Part shown: one piece after another, positions 62,845 through 64,000 of the stretch
Layout: every line of letters starts with the position of its first letter
Position numbering within the stretch: position 1 is the stretch's first letter
Assembly: GCF_050624435.1 (NCBI RefSeq)
Contig: NC_134541.1
Span: forward strand, 106,657,453 to 106,721,452
Direction: 5' to 3'
Length of the DNA stretch: 64,000 nucleotides
Source: Tenrec ecaudatus
Lineage: Eukaryota; Chordata; Mammalia; Afrosoricida; Tenrecidae
Notes under the pieces: model-generated
The model's input: only the letters and a program-made list of their open reading frames with translations
The model's database searches: none
Told to the model about the DNA's origin: nothing
Position numbers and translations under genes: made by a program

Positions 62845-63195
62845 CACACAGTTCAACACCAGGGGCAGCTCCATGGGAAAAGATGAGGCTTGCTTGCTAC
62901 ACCTGTAAAGCAGCGGTTCTCAACCTGTGGGTTGCAACCCCTTTGGGGGTGGAATGACCCTTTCACAGGGGTCGTCGCCCAATTCATAAGAGTAGCAAAA
63001 AAAGAGTTATGAAGTAGCAATGACAATAATTTATGGTTGGGGGCACCACACATGAGGAACTGTATGAGAGGGTCGCGGCACCAGGAAGGTTGAGAACCGC
63101 TGCTGTAAAGAGCTAGTGTCGGAAACCCACAGGGGCGGCTCTGCCCCGTCCGACAGGGTCACGATGGATCGGAACCAGCTTGATGGCAGTGAAAT
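62845..63195 (+). mobile_element. AfroSINE split by a SPIN element
   Basis: Left part 62845-62910 ('gcagctccatgggaaaagatg', 'acctgtaaag'), right part 63103-63195 ('ctgtaaagagctagtgtcgg', 'aaacccacaggggcggctct', 'cagcttgatggcagtgaa'). Reading across the insertion gives one continuous SINE body. Confidence 0.9.
62911..63102 (+). mobile_element. SPIN-like hAT element with perfect 8-bp duplication
   Basis: 192 bp, 'cagcggttctcaacctgtgg' to 'aaggttgagaaccgctg' with matching inverted ends. CTGTAAAG lies on both sides (62903-62910 and 63103-63110). It belongs to the same 190-bp form as 10262, 57761 and 60146. No coding capacity. Confidence 0.95.
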
Positions 63196-64000
63196 GTGGT
63201 GTGTTAAGGGGAGGGTATTGTTTATATCTCCACAGGGAAAGTGGGAGCAGACTTCAACCCAGTGTCACAAGGTGTGAATGCAATATCCCGGCGTGGAGGA
63301 GGGAACCAGTGGAGAGGTCTGGGAGGCTGGCCCCAGCACCATAAATTAAGTGGATTCCTGCCCCTCCCCCGAAAAGAATGTGTTCCAAAGGACGACATTG
63401 ACTCTGCAGCTCCAGGAGATGGACATATCTGATCAGAGCACACGGGAGCAGATGAAGGGGCAGGAGGAGACAGTGGAACACAGCCTGGCCCACCAGGCCG
63501 TGAGGAGGATGTTCCTGAATAGAGCAGCCAGTCCACAGAGAGAACAACATGGCTGGCCCCACTATGAGAAATGATGCCCCTCAGTGGCTAAGGGTGATAC
63601 AGGGGACAGCACCGGAGACACAGTGTGGGAATTGCACCTGACCTGATCCTGCCACACCGAGGCAAAGCACTGGGGGAGTGCAGCGGAACAGCAAGGGAAT
63701 GGAGTGGCAAGGTCCCCAGGGAATGCTGAAAGTGGACTTTGGGGCCAGGGCGTGATGCCCCAATAGACTGGACTGGAAAATGCTCCTAAGGGCCAGCAAA
63801 CGATCCCTGAACTAACTACAAGCTTTTCTCTTGGGAAGTGGTTTGTTTTGTTCTTTGTCAGTGGTTTGTTGTTGTTGTTTTGTTTTCAGGTTGTATACTG
63901 TTGCTTTGTTTTCCTCTGTCTTGTTTACGTGCATGTTAGTGTCTCCACAGGTCTGTCTGAAGGGGACAGGCTGGATGAACTATCTGGAGGAAAAACAACG
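63196..64000 (+). mobile_element. Probable L1 5' UTR, runs off the window
   Basis: GC-rich to 63700 with repeated Gln/Glu-type codons by chance, then T/G-rich ('ggtttgttttgttctttgtc', 'ttgttgttgttgttttgttt') and ends 'ggacaggctggatgaactat' before A-rich sequence. This layout (GC-rich promoter, TG-rich end just before ORF1) suits an L1 5' UTR. If correct, the L1 ORFs lie to the right of 64000. Alternative: an LTR or single-copy DNA. Confidence 0.4.

Overview
The window is mammalian nuclear DNA with no protein-coding gene, rRNA or intact tRNA gene that I can support. It reads as intergenic or intronic sequence made largely of retrotransposon and DNA-transposon copies in nested layers. Three signals point to an afrotherian, most likely a tenrec such as Echinops telfairi (inference). 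(a) About fifty copies of a tRNA-derived SINE with the AfroSINE layout: a head ending in a 'cagcagttcaaaaccacc' B-box-like block, a body with 'agaaagatgaggct', and a tail with 'gggtcgctatgagtcgga'. (b) At least fifteen copies of an RTE/BovB-type LINE whose 3' end matches that tail. (c) Seven copies of a hAT element whose ends (CAGTGGTTCTCAACC...) match the SPIN ('space invader') elements known from tenrec, bushbaby, a bat, murine rodents, opossum, anole and Xenopus. Two AfroSINE forms occur: type 1 (body 'agaaagatgaggctttct') and type 2 (body 'agaaaggcctggcgatct').

Layout. 0-5 kb: SINEs, a 34-bp minisatellite, a 690-bp GT-rich array, an RTE split by an LTR-like repeat, and a 108-bp inverted duplication. 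5-17 kb: SINEs, RTE ends, a class II-like solo LTR (6904-7380), a tRNA-Gly-headed SINE (about 8187) and the first SPIN. 17-19.6 kb: mostly unrecognised single-copy-like sequence. 19.6-21.3 kb: a CATC array split by an RTE that is itself split by an LTR-like repeat. 22.6-24.1 kb: old and younger L1 3' ends. 28.1-31.2 kb: a nearly full-length, decayed RTE/BovB on the minus strand with endonuclease and reverse transcriptase remnants. 32.1-33.5 kb: two L1 3' ends in opposite orientation. 35.9-37.2 kb: three-layer nest, AfroSINE > RTE > solo LTR. 39.2-40.4 kb: a retroviral remnant with a 154-codon open frame and an LTR. 41-58 kb: SINEs, RTE ends, more LTR-like repeats and SPINs. 59-64 kb: four SPIN-related features (one inside an AfroSINE), a TGTTAG/CTAACA-bounded LTR, L1 3' UTRs, a TA/GT microsatellite and probable L1 5' UTR running off the end.

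How the parts relate. The RTE would have supplied the retrotransposition machinery for itself and, through the shared tail, for the AfroSINEs. SPIN copies are short non-autonomous derivatives moved by a hAT transposase absent here. An LTR-like family with 5-bp target duplications lies inside RTE copies in five of eight cases, which is the least expected pattern. All coding frames of the elements are broken as far as I can see. Boundaries were placed by eye, mostly to within about 10 bases.
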